This document shows positions 42,385 to 50,031 of a stretch of DNA of 64,000 bases, one piece after another; the stretch's first letter is position 1; the number at the start of each line of letters is the position of its first letter. Origin of the DNA: Chloroflexota bacterium (GTDB lineage: Bacteria > Chloroflexota > JAHJIN01); assembly GCA_018823415.1 (NCBI GenBank), contig JAHJIN010000482.1:1-64000 (forward strand), read 5' to 3'. The notes beneath the pieces were generated by a model. That model ran no database searches, had not been told where the DNA came from, and was given only the letters and a program-made list of their open reading frames with translations. A program made the position numbers and the translations under genes.

Positions 42385-43713
42385 ATGAATACTTTTAAAC
42401 TCGAACGCGCGTCGCAAGCATTGACCCTGGTGCTGATGGTGGCTCTGGTCGCGGCGATCATGGCCGGGGTCGGGGCCGGCCGCACGACGGCCAACCGGGC
42501 CAACTGGCCGTCTACCGGCATTATCGGCACCACCAATCCGTCGGGCACGTTCACCTTTACCACGCGCACCGGCTATATCAACACCCCCGACGGCAACGTG
42601 GTCTATATGTGGGGCTTTAGCGCGGGAAATGAGCCGTTTCAGTACCCCAGCCCGGTGCTCTGCGTGAACGAGGGCGATACCGTGACCATCGTGCTCCACA
42701 ACACCTTGCCGGAAGACGTGTCCATCATCTTTCCCGGCCAGGACAACGTGCTCGCCAACGGCGTGCCCTCGCAGCCCCAGTTCGACGGCGGCGGCCAGCT
42801 CACGTCATTGGCCCCGGTGGCGGCGGCCAACGGCGGCAACGTCACGTATAGCTTTGTGGCGAGCAAGCCGGGCACGTATCTCTATGAAAGCGGCACCGAG
42901 CCGCTCAAGCAGATCAACATGGGTCTGTTCGGCGCGCTCATCGTGCGGCCGGCCGCTCATCCCAACTGGGCCTATAACGAGACGGTCATCAGCGGGACCC
43001 TGACCCTGACCACCGAGTTCAACCCGGACACGGAATACCTGATCCTGCTGTCCGAGATCGACCCCATGCTGCACGTGGCGGCCGAGCAGGGGCAGATATA
43101 CGACCTGAACAACTATCGCCCGCGCTACTGGCTGATCAACGGCCGGGCTTTCCCGGACACCGTGGCTCCCAACGGCGCCTCCTGGCTGCCCAGCCAGCCC
43201 TATAGCTCGCTGTCTCGCGTCCACCCGTATGACCCGGTTGCCAACCCATACCCGGCCCTGGTGCGCTATATAAACGTGGGCACCGAAACCACGCCCTTTC
43301 ACCCCCACGGCAACCACGGCCGGGTCATCGCCCGCGATGGGCGCGTGCTCATTGGCGCCGGCGGTGAGGACGAGTCGTTCGAAGATTTCACCGTGCCGGT
43401 GGGCGCCGGCCAGACCTGGGATGCCCTGTGGGCGTGGACCGACGTGGAGCATTGGGACCCGGTCAGCAACCCCATCCCGGTTACCATTCCCCAGCTCCAG
43501 AACCTGACCTTTGGCATATATTACAGCGGCAGCCCCTACCTGGGCAACACGGACGTGCTGCCGGTGGGCACGCAGGCGTTGAACCAGTGCGGCGAGTATT
43601 ACCACATCGCGCACAACCACGCCTTGCAAAAGGTCACGTCGTGGGGCGTGGTCACGACCGGTCAGATCACCTTTGCCCGGATCGACCCGCCGTTGCCCAA
43701 CAACTGCCCATAG
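42385..43713 (+). CDS. Multicopper oxidase-like protein with C-domain ligands only
   Basis: This 442-residue paralogue follows its neighbour by 25 bases. An N-terminal hydrophobic signal (about 12-32) precedes domain 1, which lacks copper ligands (SIIFPGQ and YLYESG stand where HxH and HCH would be). Domain 2 has FHPHGNH (His306, 308, 311) and YHIAHNHALQKV (His407, 410, 412), the trinuclear-site half. Two-domain oxidases place the trinuclear site between domain 1 of one subunit and domain 2 of the next, so this protein and the preceding one could complement each other. GAGGAG sets ATG 42385. Confidence 0.8.
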   Translation: MNTFKLERASQALTLVLMVALVAAIMAGVGAGRTTANRANWPSTGIIGTTNPSGTFTFTTRTGYINTPDGNVVYMWGFSAGNEPFQYPSPVLCVNEGDTVTIVLHNTLPEDVSIIFPGQDNVLANGVPSQPQFDGGGQLTSLAPVAAANGGNVTYSFVASKPGTYLYESGTEPLKQINMGLFGALIVRPAAHPNWAYNETVISGTLTLTTEFNPDTEYLILLSEIDPMLHVAAEQGQIYDLNNYRPRYWLINGRAFPDTVAPNGASWLPSQPYSSLSRVHPYDPVANPYPALVRYINVGTETTPFHPHGNHGRVIARDGRVLIGAGGEDESFEDFTVPVGAGQTWDALWAWTDVEHWDPVSNPIPVTIPQLQNLTFGIYYSGSPYLGNTDVLPVGTQALNQCGEYYHIAHNHALQKVTSWGVVTTGQITFARIDPPLPNNCP

Positions 43714-43734
43714 CGCATGCATGAGGAGAGTCTA

Positions 43735-46134
43735 ATGAACACAATGCGTAACCTTGTACCATTTCTGCGACGGACCGGCTCTTTGCTGCTGGTGGTGGGC
43801 CTGCTGTTGGGCTCCTGGGGCGTTGGCGCCGTAGCGCAGGCGGCCCCGGCCGCGCAGGCAGTGGCCCTGGACCTGTGGGCCCGGACCGGCACGCTCGCCT
43901 TGCCTGATGGCGCCACCGTGCCCATCTGGGGTTATACCCTGGGAGCTGCCGATCCGGTCACCATCCCCGGCCCCACCATCGTCGCCAATCAGGGCGATGC
44001 GGTGCAGATCACGCTGCACAATTCCCTGGCGACGACGACCTCGCTGTATTTCCGGGGACAGAGCCTGATGCCCGACATCGTTGGCGTGGCCTCGGGCGGC
44101 ACCAAGGTCTATTCCTTTACGGCCGCCAACCCGGGCACGTTTCTCTACGAGGCCGGCCTCACCCCTGACGGCGCTCGCCAGGTGGCGATGGGGCTCTTTG
44201 GCATGCTGATCGTGCGGCCCACCGGCCAGCCAGGCTGGGCCTATGGCGACCCGGCCACGGCCTTTGACGAGGAAAGCACCCTGATCTTTAGCGAGATCGA
44301 CCCGGCCTTTAACCTGGATCCGATGGGCTTTTCGATGCAGTACTTTGCGCCCCGCTACTGGTTGATCAACGGGCAGGCTTACCCGGATGCCGACGCCATT
44401 CCCGTGGCTGCGACCGACCGGGTGTTGCTGCGCCTGATCAACGCTGGGCTACAGCACCGGTCCATCGGGCTGCTGGGTCTGTATCAGGGGATCATTGCCC
44501 AGGACGGCCAACTGATGGACCATCCCTACTACCTGGTAGCCGAATCGCTGGCCGCCGGCCAGACGATGGACTCATTGGTCTCGGTGCCCGGGACTGCCGT
44601 ATCGGGCGCTCAATACGCCCTGTATGAAGGCGGCTTTTACCAGCACAACGCCAACCAGCGCCTGGCGCCGGGCGGGCCGGCGGCCTTTGGCGGCATCCTC
44701 ACCTTTCTGACCGTCGGCGGCATCCTGCCGCCGGGCGATGGGCCGCTGACTTATGACTGCCAGATCACGCCCAGCCTCATCGTTGGGTCCGTCAACGCGG
44801 TGCTCTCGGCCATGGTGAGCGACGCCACCCGGGGCAACCAGAACATCACGGCAGCCGAGTACTTTATCGACAACCTGGGCGCGGCAGGCACCGGCACGCC
44901 GATGGCTGGCCCCTTTGGGTCGTCGCCCACCGTCGCCGTCAACGCCACGCTCTCGGTCGCCACCCTCAATGCCCTGGCAGATGGCGCGCATTCGCTCTAT
45001 ATCCGGGGCAAGGACGCCGGCAACAACTGGGGGCCAGTCAACATGACCATGATCGTGGTAGACCGCACTGGTCCCGCCACCACCGGCCTGGTCCTGACCC
45101 CCGATCTCACCAATGGCAGTTCGGGCGTGACCCTGCGGGGAACCGCCGACGATAGCCTCACCGGCAACGCCATCGTCACGGTAGCCAGGTACAAACTCGA
45201 CGATAGGGCCGCGCAGCTCATGACCCTGTCTCCTACCGGCGTGCCCGTCGCCGGGCTGGTAGCGACGATCCCGGTCACCACTGTCGCCGGCCTGACCGAG
45301 GGCATCCACACCTTTGCCGTCCGCAGCCAGGATTCGCTGGCTAACTGGGGGGCTTGGGCCACTATCGACCTCAAGGTGGACAAGACCGGTCCCACCACGG
45401 CGAATGTCATCGCCGTGCCCAGCTACCTGGACCTGACCGGCGCGCCCCCGGTGACCGCCGTGCGCGTGGATGCCGCCATCACCGACACGCTGGTGGCTGC
45501 CGTGCAATCGCCGATCAAGAAGGCCGAAGGCTTTATCGACACTGTCGGTGCGACCGGGTCGGGCTTTGCCCTAATCCCGCTGGACGGCATGTTCGACGAG
45601 CCAACCGAAGGCGCGTACATCCACCTGCCGATGGCCCACTTTGCCCAACTCACGCAAGGTGACCACACTATCTATGTGCGGGGCCAGGACAAGACTGGCA
45701 ACTGGGGACCCACCGGCTCGACCATCGTGACCGTGTGGAAAGGTCTCGTGGGCACCGTGGGGCCAGCCATCACGGAGGGACCTAGCCTGTCGCCCAGTTC
45801 CACCGGCGGCGCGAACGTGGTGGCCCTGACGGCTGCTGCCACAGACCCCCAAGCTCTCGCCATCATTCTCCGAGGGGAATGGTTCCAGGGCGCAGACCCC
45901 GGCGTGGGCAATGGCAATCCCCTGCAAGTCAAGGTCGAGATCGACGACAACGGAGTCAATGCCCCGGCCATCCTGACCGGGCAGATCGATACGGGCGGTT
46001 GGGCCATGGGGACCTATACCATCTCGGTGCGGGCCATGAACGAACTCGGCAACTGGGGACCGGTGTCCACCACGACCCTGACCGTTGATCAAACGCAGGT
46101 GCATATCTACCTGCCCCTGATTACCCACGAATAA
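43735..46134 (+). CDS. Copper-ligand-free cupredoxin protein with four Ig-like modules
   Basis: The protein has 799 residues with a signal peptide (about 15-38). The first 330 residues align with the preceding oxidase-like protein (TIPGPTIVANQGDAVQITLHN, FAPRYWLINGQAYPD) but no HxH or HCH motif remains, so it should not bind the catalytic copper set. Then come about four Ig-like modules, each ending in a pattern such as YIRGKDAGNNWGP or YVRGQDKTGNWGP, and the end is IYLPLITHE. It is probably a structural or anchoring partner of the two upstream proteins. GAGGAG precedes ATG 43735. A hairpin terminator follows. Confidence 0.78.
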   Translation: MNTMRNLVPFLRRTGSLLLVVGLLLGSWGVGAVAQAAPAAQAVALDLWARTGTLALPDGATVPIWGYTLGAADPVTIPGPTIVANQGDAVQITLHNSLATTTSLYFRGQSLMPDIVGVASGGTKVYSFTAANPGTFLYEAGLTPDGARQVAMGLFGMLIVRPTGQPGWAYGDPATAFDEESTLIFSEIDPAFNLDPMGFSMQYFAPRYWLINGQAYPDADAIPVAATDRVLLRLINAGLQHRSIGLLGLYQGIIAQDGQLMDHPYYLVAESLAAGQTMDSLVSVPGTAVSGAQYALYEGGFYQHNANQRLAPGGPAAFGGILTFLTVGGILPPGDGPLTYDCQITPSLIVGSVNAVLSAMVSDATRGNQNITAAEYFIDNLGAAGTGTPMAGPFGSSPTVAVNATLSVATLNALADGAHSLYIRGKDAGNNWGPVNMTMIVVDRTGPATTGLVLTPDLTNGSSGVTLRGTADDSLTGNAIVTVARYKLDDRAAQLMTLSPTGVPVAGLVATIPVTTVAGLTEGIHTFAVRSQDSLANWGAWATIDLKVDKTGPTTANVIAVPSYLDLTGAPPVTAVRVDAAITDTLVAAVQSPIKKAEGFIDTVGATGSGFALIPLDGMFDEPTEGAYIHLPMAHFAQLTQGDHTIYVRGQDKTGNWGPTGSTIVTVWKGLVGTVGPAITEGPSLSPSSTGGANVVALTAAATDPQALAIILRGEWFQGADPGVGNGNPLQVKVEIDDNGVNAPAILTGQIDTGGWAMGTYTISVRAMNELGNWGPVSTTTLTVDQTQVHIYLPLITHE

Positions 46135-46144
46135 TAAACTACAG

Positions 46145-46178
46145 CCCGGCTCCCGGGGTTCAAGCCTCGGGAGCCGGG
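46145..46178 (+). terminator. Hairpin after the copper-oxidase gene run
   Basis: An 11-bp perfect stem, CCCGGCTCCCG (46145-46155) with its complement at 46168-46178, extends inward. Only a short T-poor tail follows, so termination may need Rho or be partial. Confidence 0.65.
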
Positions 46179-46292
46179 TCTGACGAGCATTCGTCTACAA
46201 GGACCAACTGCACGGCCGGCTTGATTCGCCTGTTTGTTGCGCCACAGGCGTTCGCTGACAGCATTCGCAGGGACGTAGTGACGATCGAGCAA

Positions 46293-46322
46293 TTGACAGC
46301 CGTCAGCCGGCCGTGCTATACT
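46293..46322 (+). promoter_or_regulatory. Promoter of the small membrane protein gene
   Basis: TTGACA (46293-46298), an 18-bp spacer and TATACT (46317-46322), 69 bases before ATG 46391. Confidence 0.8.
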
Positions 46323-46390
46323 AGCAACAGCCATGACTATGCAGGCCCTGGTGGGCAACCGCCAGCCTGAGTAGTCACTGCGAGGATACA

Positions 46391-46870
46391 ATGACACCCA
46401 TGAGCAAAACACTTGCCATCTTGAGAATTCACCCGTGGCTATCGGCCATGATCGTGCCGGCGGTGCTCCTGGTGGCCGTGGTCGGCGCGTTGGCAGCCTG
46501 GTGGCTGCAGCCGGCCGAATCGGCGGTGCCGGCCATGCCGACCAGCTCGGCCATCGAGGACAAGTATGGCATCCGGTTCACCTTTCTGGCCGTAACCGCC
46601 GATGGCGGCCTGATCGACCTGCGTTACCGGGTGGTAGACGCCGGCAAGGCCCGGAGCTTTGGGCACTATACCGAGACCGCGCCAATGCTCGTCTCTGAGG
46701 ACACCGGCCTCGTGGTCCAGATCACGGCGATGGGGTTGCACAACCACCGCGTCGAGACCGGCTATACGTACTATGTCCTGTACCGCAACACGGCCAGCGC
46801 CATCAAGTCAGGCAGCAAGGTGACGGTGGTCATCGGCGACTTGAAGCTGGAGCACGTCCCCGCGCTATAA
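46391..46870 (+). CDS. Membrane-anchored protein of unknown function
   Basis: The 159-residue protein has one N-terminal TM segment (about 18-38) and then an exported beta-rich domain with IRFTFLAVTADGGLIDLRYRV and GYTYYVLYRNT. There are no cysteines or recognised catalytic motifs; a His-containing HNHRVETG loop may bind metal. GAGGA precedes ATG 46391 and a good promoter lies upstream. It starts a short run of exported proteins that includes the Cys-rich peptide downstream. I do not recognise the family. Confidence 0.6.
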   Translation: MTPMSKTLAILRIHPWLSAMIVPAVLLVAVVGALAAWWLQPAESAVPAMPTSSAIEDKYGIRFTFLAVTADGGLIDLRYRVVDAGKARSFGHYTETAPMLVSEDTGLVVQITAMGLHNHRVETGYTYYVLYRNTASAIKSGSKVTVVIGDLKLEHVPAL

Positions 46871-46931
46871 TGGCCGGGTGGTCCCCGTGACCTCCGACGG
46901 CCAATCTAACAAACGACGAGGAGGAAAAATC

Positions 46932-47240
46932 ATGCGTTACGAGAAACCAATGGTAGTTGACCTGGGAGCTGCCGCGCGCTATGGTGCCGGCCAGGGGCCG
47001 CTGGGCTGCTACAATGGGGGTTCACCAACGACGGGGTCGCAATGGTGTCAAAGCGGTGGCACTGTCACGGAGCCTAACGGCTACGCGTGTACTTTTGGTC
47101 CTACCCCAGGAGACCCAATTCCCAATCTTGCCGTATGCATCACTGGCGTTAGTCCTTCCACCAGTTTTTGCATGTCAGGCGGAAGCGTCAGCATTACTGA
47201 TACCTGTACATCTGGCCCGGCTCCCGGTGCCTATCCATAA
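46932..47240 (+). CDS. Six-cysteine peptide with RiPP-like leader
   Basis: The 102-residue protein starts MRYEKPMVVDLG. This YxxP...LG pattern resembles leaders bound by PqqD-like recognition domains in lasso and other ribosomal peptides. The rest is rich in Gly, Ser, Thr and Pro, with Cys at 26, 39, 53, 69, 80 and 92, and shows no hydrophobic signal. AGGAGG sets ATG 46932. No maturase (radical SAM, PqqD, protease) is within the window; the nearest neighbours are an exported protein and a membrane ferredoxin. It could be a modified peptide precursor or simply a short cell-surface protein. Confidence 0.6.
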   Translation: MRYEKPMVVDLGAAARYGAGQGPLGCYNGGSPTTGSQWCQSGGTVTEPNGYACTFGPTPGDPIPNLAVCITGVSPSTSFCMSGGSVSITDTCTSGPAPGAYP

Positions 47241-47471
47241 ACTCACTGCGTATATCATCTGAAACAAGCTCTAGTCGGCGGGCGTTAGCGTCCGCCACGT
47301 GGCGTGGCGCCCGGCGATGCGCCGTCCGTCTGCCTTCGGTCAAGAGCCCGGCTGCGCCGGATCGGGCACAGCACAGGTGTGAACCTCGGCGAATGACTGG
47401 TTGGCAAAACTTGTCTGACAGGCTCGCAAAATGATGGGCCGAGTTGGGATAACAGAAGAACGGGAGGACAG

Positions 47472-48095
47472 ATGAGGAAATATCTGCCCTGGTCTATCAG
47501 TACACTGGGTCTTGTGTTTGCCCTTTCTTTTGGATGGTGGTCCCAATCGCTCTTTACACAATCCGAGTCGGTGCACTTTTCGGTCAATTTCCCCTCCGGT
47601 CCCGGCACCGGAGGGGCTGCTGTGATGTCCTGCTGCGAAGTGGGTGGCCCCTGGGCAAGTCTGTCCAGCGAGGAGTGGAAGGGCTACCCGACCGGTGGGA
47701 TTCTCGTCTGGGGGACGGAGGGCAAGATTGTAGTAGACGTAGGCAAGGAAGGATTTCTGAAGCGACTCCTACAGCCCGATCTGATCAACCTGTCTACGCA
47801 TTGGCTCCGCAACGTGGGGACACGGCCTTACCAGATCCGGCTTGAGATGGACCTGTGCGAAATGGATTTAGAGTGGGAGACGCACGAAAGCAGTTGGGAT
47901 CCGGCTACCAAGACGTCCACACGGATGATCGATCCTGGCGAGGTGTTCAACATGGATTGGTATTTCAGAATCCCACGCGAGCGCCTGAACCAGAGCACCA
48001 TCTGCGAAGGACATCTAAAAGTGTTTGACGCCCGGACCGGAACACTGTTGACGGATCTTCCTATCATGATCGTCAACTCGCGCGCCGGGCAGTAG
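47472..48095 (+). CDS. Exported protein of unknown function
   Basis: The 207-residue protein has an N-terminal signal or anchor (residues 5-27). It contains VMSCCEVGG (adjacent cysteines at about 53-54) and two more cysteines (DLCEMD, TICEGH). A predicted beta-sandwich contains KIVVDVGKEGF and DWYFRIPRERL. GGGAGG sets ATG 47472. It ends 11 bases before the NapH-like gene, so the two form an operon and the exported domain may be the redox partner (inference). The DNA is less GC-rich than the surroundings. Confidence 0.55.
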   Translation: MRKYLPWSISTLGLVFALSFGWWSQSLFTQSESVHFSVNFPSGPGTGGAAVMSCCEVGGPWASLSSEEWKGYPTGGILVWGTEGKIVVDVGKEGFLKRLLQPDLINLSTHWLRNVGTRPYQIRLEMDLCEMDLEWETHESSWDPATKTSTRMIDPGEVFNMDWYFRIPRERLNQSTICEGHLKVFDARTGTLLTDLPIMIVNSRAGQ

Positions 48096-48106
48096 GGGAG
48101 GATCCC

Positions 48107-48991
48107 ATGTACCCCAAAATCTCTGGCGCACTGCTGCGGCACTGGCTAACCCGCTCTGTTTTCTTGCTGTTGGGGATCGTTCTGCTCTACGCTCCCTTTG
48201 CTTTGTTGACGCGTTTCATTCTTTTCCTGACCGGCGCTCCCTATACGGCCGACGTGCATCGCATCTGCTTGCGTATGCCGATCCAGTGGCTGGCTCAGCC
48301 CTGGATGTATGGCACGATGGTGGAGCAACCCATGTACCTGGTGGCCATTCTCGTGCTGCCCTTGTTGGCGCTGTTCGTGGGGCCTCTTTTCTGTGGGTGG
48401 ATGTGCCCGGCAGGGCAGATACCCGAGATCCTTAGCCGGTTCGTTCCCTGCCGCTTCCAGATCGATCTTGCCGGCAAGGTGAACGTCGCGCCGGTGCGCT
48501 ACGGATTCCTGGTGGGCTTGATGGCCACCACGTTCGTCGGAGGCAATGCCTGCTGCTCGCTTTGTAACTTTACCCACACGCAAAACATCATCAGCGCCGG
48601 GTTTGGGGATTTCCAGGGGCTCTCGTACTGGGCCTCCTTTTCCATTGTCAGTTTTGGCCTCTGGTTCGTTGTGTTGGGCCTGTTCACCAGGGGTGGGCGC
48701 GGATGGTGTAATCTCCTCTGTCCTGCCGGGGCGCTCATGGGATTGACTCACACGATCGGGTCCCGGCTCAAGATAGGTCGCTCTATCGTCGTTGACCCAA
48801 GCCGGTGCCGGAACTGCAAGACCTGTGTTGCATCATGCCCAGCCTGGGCGATCTCGGACCGCGCCGGTGACGTCGCCGTCAATGCACATGCCTGCAACGT
48901 GTGTATGGACTGTGTGCGCACGTGCCCTAACAAGGCGATCACGTACAGCTCCACGAGGTCACACGGGATCTCCCCGGAGAGGGCGTCGTGA
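48107..48991 (+). CDS. NapH/YccM-type membrane ferredoxin
   Basis: This 294-residue protein has about five TM helices, CxxxCP motifs in the membrane part (FCGWMCPAGQ, WCNLLCPAG) and two C-terminal 4Fe-4S clusters (CRNCKTCVASCP and CNVCMDCVRTCP). NapH, NosR and CcoG relatives pass electrons through the membrane to periplasmic oxidoreductases or copper sites. Additional cysteines (GNACCSLC) are unusual. GGGAGG precedes ATG 48107. Its stop overlaps the next small gene (GTGA). No nitrate or nitrous oxide reductase is in the window, so the acceptor is unknown. Confidence 0.85.
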   Translation: MYPKISGALLRHWLTRSVFLLLGIVLLYAPFALLTRFILFLTGAPYTADVHRICLRMPIQWLAQPWMYGTMVEQPMYLVAILVLPLLALFVGPLFCGWMCPAGQIPEILSRFVPCRFQIDLAGKVNVAPVRYGFLVGLMATTFVGGNACCSLCNFTHTQNIISAGFGDFQGLSYWASFSIVSFGLWFVVLGLFTRGGRGWCNLLCPAGALMGLTHTIGSRLKIGRSIVVDPSRCRNCKTCVASCPAWAISDRAGDVAVNAHACNVCMDCVRTCPNKAITYSSTRSHGISPERAS

Positions 48992-49227
48992 GCGGCGGGC
49001 CAGGCTCAAGCCTGCACCGGGTCCAGCCCAAGCTTCATGGCTTGGCCCTGGGGATGACCCTGGGGCTTGGTACCATGTTCCTGGGAGAAGGTTGCCCTGC
49101 TGCGGGCCAGTGCCCGGCCTGCGGAGCCTGTGCGTCCAGGCTGGCAATCCTGGCTCTGCCTTTCCTGGCGGATGGGGCGACGATGCTGGTCGGCAAGGCG
49201 TGGCATAGCTTGAGAAACGCAAAATGA
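48988..49227 (+). CDS. Small Cys-rich membrane protein coupled to the ferredoxin gene
   Basis: The 79-residue ORF starts at GTG 48988, overlapping the stop of the NapH-like gene by four bases, with GGAGAGGG just upstream. It has a hydrophobic segment around GLALGMTLGLGTMFLG, the motif CPAAGQCPACGAC and a second hydrophobic segment. The coupling and the Cys motif suggest an accessory of the ferredoxin protein. I do not recognise the family. Confidence 0.5.
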   Translation: MSGGPGSSLHRVQPKLHGLALGMTLGLGTMFLGEGCPAAGQCPACGACASRLAILALPFLADGATMLVGKAWHSLRNAK

Positions 49228-49248
49228 TTTGTCAACAGAATGTACCTG

Positions 49249-49521
49249 ACTCAAATTACGGTATAGTTCGTTTCGATAGCGACAAGGCTCTGCACATTAA
49301 CATACGCACTTGACAAAACGGCGATTCTGCGGTCCAATACCCACTGACCTTACACTCAGGAGGAGGGTCGGATGGGTACACGAGTACAAACTGCCGCCGA
49401 GGCCCGCGAGCATCTGGGCTCACGCGAAGAGATATTGCGTCGCTATGGCTGCAACATGGACGCTGCAACGAATGAACGTGTGCCAGATACCTAATGCAAC
49501 CTACTATACCGTAATTTGAGT
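49249..49521. mobile_element. 273-bp MITE-like element with 19-bp terminal inverted repeats
   Basis: The left end ACTCAAATTACGGTATAGT (49249-49267) is the perfect reverse complement of 49503-49521. Both ends are flanked by the direct repeat GTACCTG (49242-49248 and 49522-49528), which looks like a target-site duplication of seven or eight bases. Inside is a promoter-like TTGACA/TCCAAT pair (49310-49338) and a 40-codon ORF with a strong ribosome site, but no transposase. It is more AT-rich than its surroundings. It would need a transposase in trans. Confidence 0.8.
49372..49494 (+). CDS. 40-residue ORF inside the mobile element
   Basis: ATG 49372 follows CAGGAGGAGGG, an excellent ribosome site, and the frame ends at TAA 49494. 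The peptide begins MGTRVQTAAEAREHLG and contains SREEILRRYG; it is charged and probably helical. A promoter-like pair lies at 49310-49338. It could be a cargo peptide, the N-terminal remnant of a larger protein, or an antitoxin fragment. No family is recognised. Confidence 0.4.
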   Translation: MGTRVQTAAEAREHLGSREEILRRYGCNMDAATNERVPDT

Positions 49522-49611
49522 GTACCTGAAGGTGTACTATTTTCTGCGGAGAATACGTCCCATGAGTAAAGCCTTTGTTACCCTTTCAAATCCATTCTAG
49601 GAGGAGGTACT

Positions 49612-50031
49612 ATGCGCATCATCGCTGTCCTGATCGTCGTGCTCGCTATTCTGATCGGTGTCATCCCCCAGTTCACGGATTGCCAGTCGCAGGGCCGGGC
49701 CCTGACCCTGGCCAACGGCAAAGAGGTGGCCATGAAGTGCCACTGGACCGGCCAGGGCGAGCTGGCGCTATCCTTGCCGCTGCTGGTGGTGGGGGCGTTG
49801 TTGTTCTTTAGCCGGCGCAAGGAGAGCCGGTTGATGCTGGGCGTGCTGATGACCTTGCTGGGCCTGCTGGTCATTCTGCTGCCCACCGGGTTGATCGGTG
49901 TCTGTAGTAACCCCGATATGATCTGCCTCTCTGTCATGCAGCCGGCCCTGATCCTCATGGGCGTGGTGGTGGCGGCCCTGGGCGTGTTGGTCCTGGTCTT
50001 TGGGTTTCGGAGCCGAGAAGAGGTCGCATGA
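49612..50031 (+). CDS. DUF4418 membrane protein
   Basis: The 139-residue protein of the DUF4418 family has about four TM helices, with the conserved CQSQGRALTL...MKCHWTGQGELAL segment in the first external loop and CSNPDMICLS later; the cysteines may form disulfides or bind metal. AGGAGG sets ATG 49612. Its stop overlaps the following permease start (ATGA). To my knowledge DUF4418 genes commonly sit with MacB-like permeases and DUF2318 proteins, which matches this neighbourhood. The function of the family is not established. Confidence 0.8.
   Translation: MRIIAVLIVVLAILIGVIPQFTDCQSQGRALTLANGKEVAMKCHWTGQGELALSLPLLVVGALLFFSRRKESRLMLGVLMTLLGLLVILLPTGLIGVCSNPDMICLSVMQPALILMGVVVAALGVLVLVFGFRSREEVA

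Noticed and set aside
47278-47297. GGCGGGCG ... CGTCCGCC hairpin after the six-cysteine peptide gene
   Set aside because: Contains a G-T pair, has no T-run and lies in generally GC-rich intergenic DNA; nothing else is recognised in this 231-base gap.
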